Shown in pieces: positions 7,925-15,746 of a stretch of DNA of 64,000 nucleotides; the stretch's first letter is position 1; the number at the start of each line of letters is the position of its first letter. The stretch lies in contig CAYJLG010000010.1 of the NCBI GenBank assembly GCA_964371035.1, positions 6,056-70,055 of the forward strand, read 5' to 3'. A program made the position numbers and the translations under genes. This DNA comes from UBA1535 sp964371035 (GTDB lineage: Bacteria > Bacillota > Clostridia > Tissierellales > Sedimentibacteraceae). The notes beneath the pieces were generated by a model. It had not been told where the DNA came from. It made no database searches and worked only from the letters and a program-made list of their open reading frames with translations.

Positions 7925-8716
7925 ATGTTAATTATCGGTAAGGATAATAAAAAGATAAAACTTTTAAAGTCTCTTGATAGCAAAAAAAATAGAGATGAAA
8001 AAAATCTATTTGTTATAGAAAGTATCAAGCTAATAAAAGAAGCTGTTTTAGAAAAAATTGAATTGGAATTTGTACTGATTTCTGAAAACTTATTAAATAA
8101 AGATGAAATTAAAAAATTGATTTTGCTGTTAGAAGATAATAACATAGCATATCACACTGTTTTACCTGATTTGTTTAGTAGTACTGTTTCTACTGTGACG
8201 TCACAAGGTGCGATAGCAGTTGCTAGAAAACGTAACTATACGTCAAATTTTTTGGCTGAAGAATCAAAAATGATAATTTTTTTAGATGAGTTGCAAGATC
8301 CAGGCAACTTAGGAACAATCATTAGAACTGCAGACGCATTTGGACCGTGCGAAATAGTTTTGTCACCTAAATGTGTAGATGTTTATAATGAAAAAACAGT
8401 AAGATCTTGTGCAGGGGCTCTGTTTAGAGTGCCTATAACAACGATTGATGATTCGATTCTTTTTTTGGAAGCGTTAAAACAAGAGGGCTTTAAGCTTGTT
8501 TCTACTGTGGTTGACTCAGATAATGATTTTGATAATCTAGGTGAATTTGATAAAATATGTTTAATAATAGGAAACGAGGGTAAGGGTGTATCTAAAGAGA
8601 TAAAAAATATTTCAGACGAAAAAGTTACTATTAAAATGAGTGGCAGAACAGAATCTTTAAATGCATCAACTGCCGCTACAATATGTATATATGAGATTAG
8701 AAAAAAACTCTTGTAA
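7925..8716 (+). CDS. SpoU/TrmH-family RNA 2'-O-methyltransferase
   Basis: 263 residues. A substrate-binding N-domain (about 1-95) precedes a SPOUT methyltransferase domain with all three family motifs: DPGNLGTIIRTADAFG (motif 1, with the Asn and catalytic Arg), IIGNEGKGVS (motif 2) and SLNASTAATICIYE (motif 3). It probably methylates ribose in 23S rRNA or tRNA; the target cannot be read from sequence. This type often sits immediately before pheST in Firmicutes, as here. The ribosome site GGAG is inside the end of the ktrA-like gene, so it is probably co-transcribed with it. Confidence 0.92.
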   Translation: MLIIGKDNKKIKLLKSLDSKKNRDEKNLFVIESIKLIKEAVLEKIELEFVLISENLLNKDEIKKLILLLEDNNIAYHTVLPDLFSSTVSTVTSQGAIAVARKRNYTSNFLAEESKMIIFLDELQDPGNLGTIIRTADAFGPCEIVLSPKCVDVYNEKTVRSCAGALFRVPITTIDDSILFLEALKQEGFKLVSTVVDSDNDFDNLGEFDKICLIIGNEGKGVSKEIKNISDEKVTIKMSGRTESLNASTAATICIYEIRKKLL

Positions 8717-8754
8717 ATGACTAATAAGTTTGATATAATTAGGGGCGTTACAAA

Positions 8755-9003
8755 TTGAATATTAAGGCTGTGATGGAAAAAAGTATTTATTTTACGATAT
8801 CAAGAGAGATGGTGCAGTAGCTGTAAGCATTATTATATACGAGTATAAAGAAGTTCGTTCCTGAGCTTGTAAGCTGAAGTAATAGTAGGCTTATACGGTT
8901 AAAACCGATATATGAAATGAGATCTTTGAATTTTTTTCAGAGTAAAAAAGAGTGGTACCGCGAATTCGCCTCTTTAAAGGCGTATTTGCGGTTGTTTTTT
9001 TGT
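8755..9003 (+). promoter_or_regulatory. T-box leader of pheST, predicted to sense uncharged tRNA-Phe
   Basis: The T-box core AGAGTGGTACCGCG (8950-8963) is present. Its TGGT bulge (8953-8956) would pair with an ACCA tRNA end, suiting the A discriminator of tRNA-Phe. Stem I features include AGAGAGATGG upstream, and a TTC at 8854-8856 near the 3' side of stem I is the likely Phe specifier. The terminator is CCGCGAATTCGCC (8958-8970) against GGCGTATTTGCGG (8979-8991) plus a T run. Uncharged tRNA-Phe would stabilise the antiterminator and turn pheS-pheT on. Confidence 0.9.
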
Positions 9004-9110
9004 TAAAACATAGTGAATTATTTATAATTTGGTAATGATTTTAACTATGTTATTGAGCGCTAATTAATTAGTGTAAATGCCTATTTTAGAAATAAAGGAG
9101 ATAAATCAGA

Positions 9111-10133
9111 ATGAAAGAAAAACTTTCGCAAATGTTAAATGAAGCATTAGAACTTTTGAAAAATTGTGATCAAAATGATGAAATTGAAAAAATTAGGGTT
9201 CGTTATTTAGGAAAAAAAGGCGAGTTAACTGCGATGTTAAGAGGTATGGGTTCGCTTTCAGAAGAAGAGAGACCTATAGTAGGAAAAATAGTTAACGAAG
9301 TTAGAGAAACTATTGAAAATAAAATAGATGAATTAAAAACTATAGTTGCAAATAAAGAAAAAGAAGACAAATTAAACAATGAAAAAATAGATGTTACTAT
9401 GCCTTCTAATTATCATCAAATAGGAAGAAGGCATCCTTTGATGCAAGTTAAAGAAGAGCTTGAAGAATTATTTTTGAATATGGGATACGATGTGATTGAA
9501 GGACCTGAAGTAGATACGGTAGAAAACAACTTTGACGATTTAAATGCTCCAGAAGATCATCCTTCTAGAGATATGTCGGACACTTTTTATTTAGCAGATG
9601 ACTTGATTTTAAGGACTCAGACTTCTACTGTTCAAATTAGGACGATGAAGTCTCAAAAACCACCTATTAGAATGGTTTCAGCAGGTAGAACTTTTAGGTT
9701 TGATGAGGTAGATGATACTCATTCTCCTATGTTTCATCAAATGGAATGCTTAGTTATCGATAAAGGTATAACTATGGCAAACTTAATAGACGCTATTAAC
9801 CAATTTGTAAAACAAATGTTTGGCGACGAAATGAAGACAAGATTTAGACCGCATAATTTTCCATTTACAGAACCAAGTGCTGAAGTTGATGTATCTTGTT
9901 TAAAGTGTAAAGGTGAAGGTTGTCCAACTTGCAATAATACAGGTTGGAGTATGGAGCTTTTGGGTTGCGGGATGGTTCATCCAAATGTATTAAGAAATTG
10001 TGGTATAGATCCTGAAGTTTATAGTGGATTTGCTTTTGGTATGGGCATAGATAGAGTTACAATGGTTAAACATGGAATCAATAATATTAGATTATTGTTC
10101 GATAATGATGAAAGATTTTTGAAACAATTCTAG
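9111..10133 (+). CDS. pheS: Phenylalanyl-tRNA synthetase alpha subunit
   Basis: 340 residues. An N-terminal coiled coil that binds tRNA (about 1-85) precedes a class II catalytic core with motif 2 (GRTFRFDEVDDTHSPMFHQM) and motif 3 (GFAFGMGIDRVTM). A cysteine-rich insert, CLKCKGEGCPTC, lies before motif 3, as in many bacterial PheS. It charges tRNA-Phe as an alpha2-beta2 enzyme with PheT. Good ribosome site AAAGGAG; controlled by the T-box leader. Confidence 0.98.
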   Translation: MKEKLSQMLNEALELLKNCDQNDEIEKIRVRYLGKKGELTAMLRGMGSLSEEERPIVGKIVNEVRETIENKIDELKTIVANKEKEDKLNNEKIDVTMPSNYHQIGRRHPLMQVKEELEELFLNMGYDVIEGPEVDTVENNFDDLNAPEDHPSRDMSDTFYLADDLILRTQTSTVQIRTMKSQKPPIRMVSAGRTFRFDEVDDTHSPMFHQMECLVIDKGITMANLIDAINQFVKQMFGDEMKTRFRPHNFPFTEPSAEVDVSCLKCKGEGCPTCNNTGWSMELLGCGMVHPNVLRNCGIDPEVYSGFAFGMGIDRVTMVKHGINNIRLLFDNDERFLKQF

Positions 10134-10144
10134 GAGGATAAAAA

Positions 10145-12535
10145 ATGTTAGCACCTATTAAATGGATGGAAAAATATGTTGATATAGACATAGATGCAAA
10201 AGACTTAGCCGATAAAATAACTTTGACAGGTTCACATGTTGACTCTATCATTGATATTGAAAAAAACCTTGCCAATGTCGTAACTGGCAAAATAATTAAA
10301 ATAGAAGCTCACCCTGATGCAGATAAACTTACTGTTACAAAAGTAGATGTCGGTACTGAAGTTGTTCAAATAGTTACAGGAGCGAAAAATATACAAGAAG
10401 GAGACATTATTCCTGTTGCACTTGTAGGAGCAGAACTTCCGACAGGATTAAAGATAAAAAATTCTAAACTAAGAGGAGTAGAGTCCCAAGGTATGATGTG
10501 CTCATACGGAGAACTCGGCTTTGATGATAAAGTTGTTCCAAAAGGTGGAAATGACGGTATAATGATACTTGCATCTGATACTGAAATAGGAAAAGATATT
10601 CAAACTGTACTTGATATAGAAGGTAAAGTATTAGAAATTGAAATAACGTATAATAGACCTGACTGCCTTAATATTACTGGATTAGCAAGAGAAGTTGCAG
10701 CAACTTTAGGGAAAGAGTTTAAATTTCCTGAAATTAAAATTAAAAATGAAGTTGATGACATTAAAGATTATTTTGATCAAGTAATAATAGAAAACGAAAG
10801 TTTATGTGAAAGATTTTATGTAAGAGTTGTTAAAGATATCAAAATGGGCACTTCTCCTATGTGGATGCAACGTGCACTTATGGATGCCGGTATGAGACCT
10901 ATTAACAATATAGTTGATGTGACGAATTATGTAATGTTAGAATTGGGTCAACCACTGCATGCATATGATTTAGATAAATTAAATGGAAAAACTATAATGG
11001 CAAGATGTGCAACTAAGGGTGAAACTTTAACTACACTAGATATGGTTGAAAGAAAATTAGATGAGAATATGTTGGTTATAGCAGATAAAGATAAACCTGT
11101 GTGTATTGCAGGAATTATGGGTGGTTATGACACAGAGATAGGTGAAAATACTACTAATATGTTGCTTGAATGTGCTACTTTTAATTCTAAATCAGTTAGA
11201 GATACTTCTAAGAAGTTTGGTCTTCGTTCTGAGGCGTCAGCGAGAAATGAAAAAATTATTCATTATAAAACTGCTCAATTAGCAGCTGATAGAGTGTGCC
11301 AGTTGATAGAAGAAATTGGTGCTGGTACAATTGTTAAGGGTTATATTAACGCAGGAAAAGAAGAAGTAGAAAACAAAGTTGTGACTTTGAGACCACATAG
11401 AAGTGCAGAACTGTTAGGTGTAGAAATCCCTATAGAAGAAATGTTAAATAGCCTTAATTCGTTAGAAATAAAGAGTACATTTGATGGCGAGAAAATTGTA
11501 TCTGAAGTCCCTTATTTTAGATGTGATATAGATCAAGAAGCAGATTTGATTGAAGAAGTAGGCCGTATTTATGGATTTGAAAACATAGAAGCAAAACCTG
11601 TTGTCAGTACTCTTAAAAAAGGGAAAAAATCTAATAGAAGACAGACTGAAGATGCAATTAGAAACATAATGGTTGGCATGGGGCTTTATGAAGTGATGAC
11701 GTATTCTTTTATTAGTCCAAAATCTTTAGATAGCATATGTGCTTCGGAAGATTCATACATTAAAAAATATGTAAAACTTCTTAATCCTCTTGGCGAAGAT
11801 TTTAGTGTTATGAGAACAACACTGTTGACTAACATGTTGGATGCACTTAGTAAAAATAGCAATAGAGGCGCACAAGAAGTGAAGTTGTTTGAAGTTGGAA
11901 ACACATTTTTCCCTAAAGAACTTCCTGTTAAGCAATTGCCTGAAGAAAGAAGTAAACTTTGCATAGGTATGTACGGAAATTATGATTTCTTTAATCTTAA
12001 AGGTATTGTTGAGCAGATGCTTAATCGATTTGGTATTGACTGTAAAATAAAAGCTGTTGCAGATGATCCGATTTTTCATAGTGGCATATGTGCTGGGTTG
12101 TTTATAAATGATGAACAAATTGGAATTTTTGGTGAAATTCACCCTCAAGTAGCAGAAAATTATGATATAAGTAAAACAGTGTATCTTTGCGAAATAGATG
12201 TTGATAAAATATCGGAAAATCAAAATTTACTCAGAAAATTTGAAGCTCTTCCTAAGTTTCCTGCAATGCAAAGAGATATCGCAGTAAAAGTGTCTGACGA
12301 TGTATTGGTAGGTGATATGGAAGCTGTTATTAAAAGTGTTAATGAACATTTGATTGAAAGTGTTAAGTTGTTTGATGTATACAGAGGAGAGCATATTGAA
12401 AAAGGATTCAAGAGTACAGCTTTCGCTATAACTTATAGAAATAAAACTAAGACACTCAATGATAAAGAAGTTGATAAGATACATGGATTGATACTCGAAA
12501 AGTTAGAGAAAAATTTTGGTGCCGTATTAAGATAG
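10145..12535 (+). CDS. pheT: Phenylalanyl-tRNA synthetase beta subunit
   Basis: 796 residues with the full bacterial PheT layout: EMAP-II-like tRNA-binding domain (about 40-150), the B3/B4 editing domain that hydrolyses mischarged Tyr-tRNA-Phe (about 210-390), a B5 domain (about 405-475), a catalytic-like core (about 490-690) and a C-terminal ferredoxin-fold anticodon-binding domain (about 703-795, starting at FPAMQRDIAVKVSD). It begins 11 bp after pheS with AGGAGG. Confidence 0.98.
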   Translation: MLAPIKWMEKYVDIDIDAKDLADKITLTGSHVDSIIDIEKNLANVVTGKIIKIEAHPDADKLTVTKVDVGTEVVQIVTGAKNIQEGDIIPVALVGAELPTGLKIKNSKLRGVESQGMMCSYGELGFDDKVVPKGGNDGIMILASDTEIGKDIQTVLDIEGKVLEIEITYNRPDCLNITGLAREVAATLGKEFKFPEIKIKNEVDDIKDYFDQVIIENESLCERFYVRVVKDIKMGTSPMWMQRALMDAGMRPINNIVDVTNYVMLELGQPLHAYDLDKLNGKTIMARCATKGETLTTLDMVERKLDENMLVIADKDKPVCIAGIMGGYDTEIGENTTNMLLECATFNSKSVRDTSKKFGLRSEASARNEKIIHYKTAQLAADRVCQLIEEIGAGTIVKGYINAGKEEVENKVVTLRPHRSAELLGVEIPIEEMLNSLNSLEIKSTFDGEKIVSEVPYFRCDIDQEADLIEEVGRIYGFENIEAKPVVSTLKKGKKSNRRQTEDAIRNIMVGMGLYEVMTYSFISPKSLDSICASEDSYIKKYVKLLNPLGEDFSVMRTTLLTNMLDALSKNSNRGAQEVKLFEVGNTFFPKELPVKQLPEERSKLCIGMYGNYDFFNLKGIVEQMLNRFGIDCKIKAVADDPIFHSGICAGLFINDEQIGIFGEIHPQVAENYDISKTVYLCEIDVDKISENQNLLRKFEALPKFPAMQRDIAVKVSDDVLVGDMEAVIKSVNEHLIESVKLFDVYRGEHIEKGFKSTAFAITYRNKTKTLNDKEVDKIHGLILEKLEKNFGAVLR

Positions 12536-12545
12536 GAGAGACTTG

Positions 12546-13289
12546 ATGGATAGAGTAGCGTTTACGTTTTTTGGGTTAGATATAATGTGGTATGGCGTGT
12601 TAATAGCGGCAGGGATGTTGGTAGGAATAGTATTTGTAGTGCTAGAATGTAGAAGAATAGGCTTCAAAGAAGATACTCTAATTGATATGCTTATCATAGC
12701 TATTCCTATAGGTGTTATTTGTGCAAGATTGTACTATGTAGCTTTCTCATTAGATGAGTTTGATAGTTTGTCAGATGTGTTTAATATTAGAGATGGTGGA
12801 TTAGCAATTCATGGTGGAATTATTGGTGGGGTGCTAACAGCCATTACATTTTGCAAATTTAAAAAGATAGATTTTTTACAAGTTGCCGACATAGCAATCC
12901 CTTCTGTAGCAATAGCACAAGCTATAGGAAGATGGGGAAATTTCTTTAATCAAGAAGTATATGGTGGTCCGACTAATCTACCTTGGGGAATTTTGATAGA
13001 TGGGCAGAAAGTTCATCCTCTGTTCTTATATGAATCATTAGGTAACCTTGCGATTTTCTTTTTCTTAGTTTGGTATCGAAAAAATAAAAGAAAGAATGAA
13101 GGAGAAGTCTTAGCTTTATATTTGATTTTGTATTCTGTCGTTAGATTCTTTGTAGAAGGAATGAGGGTGGAAGAATATATTTTGACATTCTTAGGGTTTC
13201 CAATAGCACAACTTGTGAGCATAGGTCTTATAGTAGCAGGAGTTGCATTGCTTGCTTATATAAAAAAAATTAATGAAATGAAGATCTAA
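12546..13289 (+). CDS. lgt: Prolipoprotein diacylglyceryl transferase
   Basis: 247 residues, polytopic membrane enzyme that moves diacylglycerol from phosphatidylglycerol to the lipobox cysteine of prolipoproteins. Signature stretches are present: DGGLAIHGGIIGG with the essential His, and QAIGRWGNFFNQEVYGG with the essential Arg region. ATG 12546 is chosen over TTG 12543 because AGGAGAG (12534-12540) is only 2 bases from the TTG. It follows pheT by 10 bp and is probably in the same transcript. Confidence 0.96.
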   Translation: MDRVAFTFFGLDIMWYGVLIAAGMLVGIVFVVLECRRIGFKEDTLIDMLIIAIPIGVICARLYYVAFSLDEFDSLSDVFNIRDGGLAIHGGIIGGVLTAITFCKFKKIDFLQVADIAIPSVAIAQAIGRWGNFFNQEVYGGPTNLPWGILIDGQKVHPLFLYESLGNLAIFFFLVWYRKNKRKNEGEVLALYLILYSVVRFFVEGMRVEEYILTFLGFPIAQLVSIGLIVAGVALLAYIKKINEMKI

Positions 13290-13322
13290 ATAAGAATTTA
13301 GATTTAAAACTAATTAACTATT

Positions 13323-13360
13323 AAAAATCAGAAAGTGATGATTCATTTTCTGATTTTTTT
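13323..13360 (+). terminator. Terminator after lgt
   Basis: An AAAATCAGAAA arm (from 13324) pairs with TTTCTGATTTTT (from 13347) around a short loop, followed by further T residues. It ends the pheST-lgt transcript. Confidence 0.8.
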
Positions 13361-13410
13361 GAGATTGTCAAGACTACTTGATGTATTCATTGATAATTCG
13401 AAATTGAATT

Positions 13411-13641
13411 ATTACTACTCACAGTTAAATTCAATGAATTAGGAGTTAGGAATTAGGAGTTATGAGTTGTGGTGGAAAAACCCAAAGGTCTTTTCTTTTT
13501 TTAATTATCAAAATTTGCTAAAGCAAATTTTTCTCATTCATTCCTCATTCCTCATTCCTCATTTCTCATTTCTCATTACTTCTAAACTCCCGTCCCCAGC
13601 ACATAATTTTGAATAATTCAAAAAATACTGTGAATAGTAAC
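13411..13641. repeat. Inverted-repeat element with heptamer arms (copy 2)
   Basis: Bounded by ATTACTACTCACAG (13411-13424) and CTGTGAATAGTAAC (13628-13641), matching copy 1 on the right end and with two mismatches on the left. Near the left end is a run of GGAGTTA/GGAATTA-type heptamers (about 13440-13470). At 13538-13579 are six heptamers TCATTCC x3, TCATTTC x2, TCATTAC, roughly the reverse complement of the left run, so the arms could fold back. A palindrome AAATTTGC-TAAA-GCAAATTT lies at about 13511-13530. No coding potential seen. Confidence 0.7.
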
Positions 13642-13661
13642 GTTGAATTTATAATATTAGT

Positions 13662-13699
13662 GTGGAGGATAGATTTTAAATCTATCCTCCACTTTTTTT
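13662..13699 (+). terminator. Strong hairpin terminator upstream of the mraZ promoter
   Basis: GTGGAGGATAGATTT (13662-13676) and AAATCTATCCTCCAC (13678-13692) form a near-perfect long stem followed by seven T residues. It insulates the dcw cluster from upstream transcripts. No gene lies between lgt and this site, so it may be paired with a lost gene or act as a second stop for lgt read-through. Confidence 0.85.
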
Positions 13700-13760
13700 G
13701 CGTTGAAATATCAATAAAAAAAATAGGTTTTTAAAAAAGTTTATTTTTTTTGAAAAAAAA

Positions 13761-13790
13761 GTGGCGTAAAGTGCCACGATGTGGTATAAT
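13761..13790 (+). promoter_or_regulatory. mraZ promoter with overlapping MraZ operator repeats
   Basis: An extended -10, TGGTATAAT (13782-13790), overlaps three direct repeats beginning GTG at exactly 10-bp spacing: 13761 (GTGGCGTAAA), 13771 (GTGCCACGAT) and 13781 (GTGGTATAAT). MraZ proteins bind three or four direct GTGG/TGGG-type repeats with 10-bp period in front of mraZ, so this is a probable autorepression site. No good -35 is seen, consistent with an extended -10 promoter. Confidence 0.8.
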
Positions 13791-13811
13791 AAACCCACGA
13801 GGTGGTAGAAA

Positions 13812-14249
13812 ATGTTTACAGGTGAATTTTTCCACTCTTTCGATTCAAAAGGAAGAGTTATTATTCCCTCGAAATTTAGGGAAAATTTAGGAGAAGTGTT
13901 TTATATAGGTAAAGGTTTGGATAGGTGTCTTTTTGTCTATCCTATTAAAACATGGGAAGAATTCATAGGTAAACTTAAAAACTTATCAACATTCAATAAA
14001 GAAGAAAGATTTTTTTTAAGGCAGTTTATTTCTGGATTTTCTGAATGCACTTTTGATAAACAGGGTAGATTGTTGGTACCACCAAACTTAAGGGAATATA
14101 GTAATCTAAAAGAAGAAGTAGTGATTATCGGAATTATTGACAAAATTGAGATTTGGAGTAGAGACAGCTGGGACAGCTATTCTAACAGCGAAGAGTTTGA
14201 TTTTGATCAAATTGCTGAAAAAATGGCAGATCTAGGCATAGGCTTATAG
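13812..14249 (+). CDS. mraZ: Transcriptional regulator MraZ
   Basis: 145 residues with two AbrB-like SpoVT/MraZ folds (about 5-50 and 78-122), each with the family pattern (FDSKGRVIIPSKFRE and FDKQGRLLVPPNLREY). It forms a ring-shaped multimer that binds repeats ahead of its own gene and regulates the dcw operon. First gene of the cluster; ribosome site GAGGTGG. Confidence 0.97.
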   Translation: MFTGEFFHSFDSKGRVIIPSKFRENLGEVFYIGKGLDRCLFVYPIKTWEEFIGKLKNLSTFNKEERFFLRQFISGFSECTFDKQGRLLVPPNLREYSNLKEEVVIIGIIDKIEIWSRDSWDSYSNSEEFDFDQIAEKMADLGIGL

Positions 14250-14261
14250 GAGGATATAACT

Positions 14262-15191
14262 ATGGAGTACATCCACAAGTCAGTGTTAGCTGATGAATCA
14301 ATAGAGGGGCTTAATATAAAAAATGATGGGGTTTATGTTGATGCTACCTTGGGTGGTGGGGGCCACACATATGAAATTTTAAAAAGATGTAAATTAGGCA
14401 AAGTGATAGGCATTGATCAAGATGAATATGCTATTGCAAGAGCTCAAGATAGATTAAAAGAGTTTGATAACTTTATTGCTTATAAAAGTAATTTTAGATA
14501 TTTAAACGATATACTCGATGATTTGAACATAGAAAAAATTGATGGAATAATATTTGATTTAGGAGTATCTTCTTTTCAATTAGATATTCCAGAACGAGGA
14601 TTTAGTTATAATTACGATGCGCCACTTGACATGAGAATGGATAAGGAACAACAAATAAGTGCAAGGCACATTGTAAATGGATATAATGAAAAAGAATTAG
14701 CAAGAATTATAAGAGAATTTGGTGAAGAAAATTGGGCATCGAGAATTGCAAAATTTATAGTAGAAGAAAGAGAGTTGGAATTTATTGAAACTACGGGACA
14801 ACTTGTTACTATTATAAAAAAAGCGATACCACAAGGTGCTAGACAAGATGGCCCACATCCTGCAAAACGAACTTTTCAGGCCATAAGGATAGAAGTTAAT
14901 AAAGAACTTGAAATACTTGAAAATACTATGAGAGATGCTGTTTCAAGGCTTAATCCTGAAGGAAGAATTGCAGTAATAACTTTTCATTCGTTAGAAGATA
15001 GAATAATTAAAAATGTGTTTTCAGATTTGAATAAGGATTGTATTTGTCCAACTGAGTTTCCAAAGTGTATGTGTACTCACAGAAGAACGTTAAAGTTAGT
15101 TAATAAAAAACCGATAGTTCCTAACGATTCGGAATTGTCGGAGAATATGAGGGCGAGGAGTTCTAAATTAAGAGTAGGGGAGAGATTGTAA
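14262..15191 (+). CDS. rsmH: 16S rRNA m4C1402 methyltransferase RsmH (MraW)
   Basis: 309 residues. SAM-binding motif DATLGGGGHTYEIL near the N-terminus, the conserved DLGVSSFQLDIPERGFSY and HPAKRTFQAIRIEVN blocks, and ITFHSLEDRIIK near the C-terminus. It N4-methylates C1402 of 16S rRNA in the decoding centre. A small cysteine cluster CICPTEFPKCMC (about 266-277) is typical. Second gene of the dcw cluster, preceded by AGGAGG. Confidence 0.98.
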   Translation: MEYIHKSVLADESIEGLNIKNDGVYVDATLGGGGHTYEILKRCKLGKVIGIDQDEYAIARAQDRLKEFDNFIAYKSNFRYLNDILDDLNIEKIDGIIFDLGVSSFQLDIPERGFSYNYDAPLDMRMDKEQQISARHIVNGYNEKELARIIREFGEENWASRIAKFIVEERELEFIETTGQLVTIIKKAIPQGARQDGPHPAKRTFQAIRIEVNKELEILENTMRDAVSRLNPEGRIAVITFHSLEDRIIKNVFSDLNKDCICPTEFPKCMCTHRRTLKLVNKKPIVPNDSELSENMRARSSKLRVGERL

Positions 15192-15194
15192 ATT

Positions 15195-15743
15195 ATGTCT
15201 GCAGTGCAAAAGCGAAAATATGATTATGATTATGGTTATGGTTATGAAACAAAAACTGAACATGCTCCTGAGTTACGTGTTTTGGAGCAAAAAAGGATTG
15301 TTAGAAGAAAAAGGAAGAGTGGAGCTAAGTTAAGTAATGTTAAAAACTTTTTAATGATTTCATTAATTTTCTTTTTAGCTGTTGCAATTGTATATAATTA
15401 TGCTATAATTACAGAGAAAAAATCTCAATTGTTAGTTTTAGATGAAAAAATTGAGAATGTTTATAATCAAATAGATGAATATGATATGTTGTTAGAAAGT
15501 TTGAATGACACAAATAATATCGAAAGTGCAGCAAAAAGCTATTTGGGGATGAATTATCCTTCGAGAAGTCAGAGAGTTTATATTGATGGTACAATTCAAA
15601 GTTCATCTAGTACAGATATACAGTTTTCATCAGAAGATAGTGAGAACAAAGAAATGGATATCATTGATGAACAAAATAGTCCGAGCGAAGTAGCTAGTGT
15701 AATAGGGAGAACTCTAAACTTTTTTAGCAGAAAGGATAGTTAA
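15195..15743 (+). CDS. FtsL-like septum protein
   Basis: 182 residues. A Tyr-rich, basic cytoplasmic N-terminus (residues 1-52, with alternating DYDYGYGYE) leads to a single membrane helix (about 53-73), a short coiled coil (about 75-105) and a Ser/Glu-rich tail. Size, topology and position between rsmH and the PBP gene match FtsL, the bitopic partner of DivIC and the septal synthase; sequence identity in this family is too low for a firm motif. The Tyr-rich start is unusual. Confidence 0.75.
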   Translation: MSAVQKRKYDYDYGYGYETKTEHAPELRVLEQKRIVRRKRKSGAKLSNVKNFLMISLIFFLAVAIVYNYAIITEKKSQLLVLDEKIENVYNQIDEYDMLLESLNDTNNIESAAKSYLGMNYPSRSQRVYIDGTIQSSSSTDIQFSSEDSENKEMDIIDEQNSPSEVASVIGRTLNFFSRKDS

Positions 15744-15746
15744 TTT

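Noticed and set aside
11753..12223. 156-codon minus-strand open frame within pheT
   Set aside because: Antisense to a strongly conserved gene, no ribosome site, composition expected for a shadow frame.
13538..13579. CRISPR-like array
   Set aside because: The units are 7-bp tandem heptamers without spacers, nested in an inverted-repeat element; no cas genes nearby.
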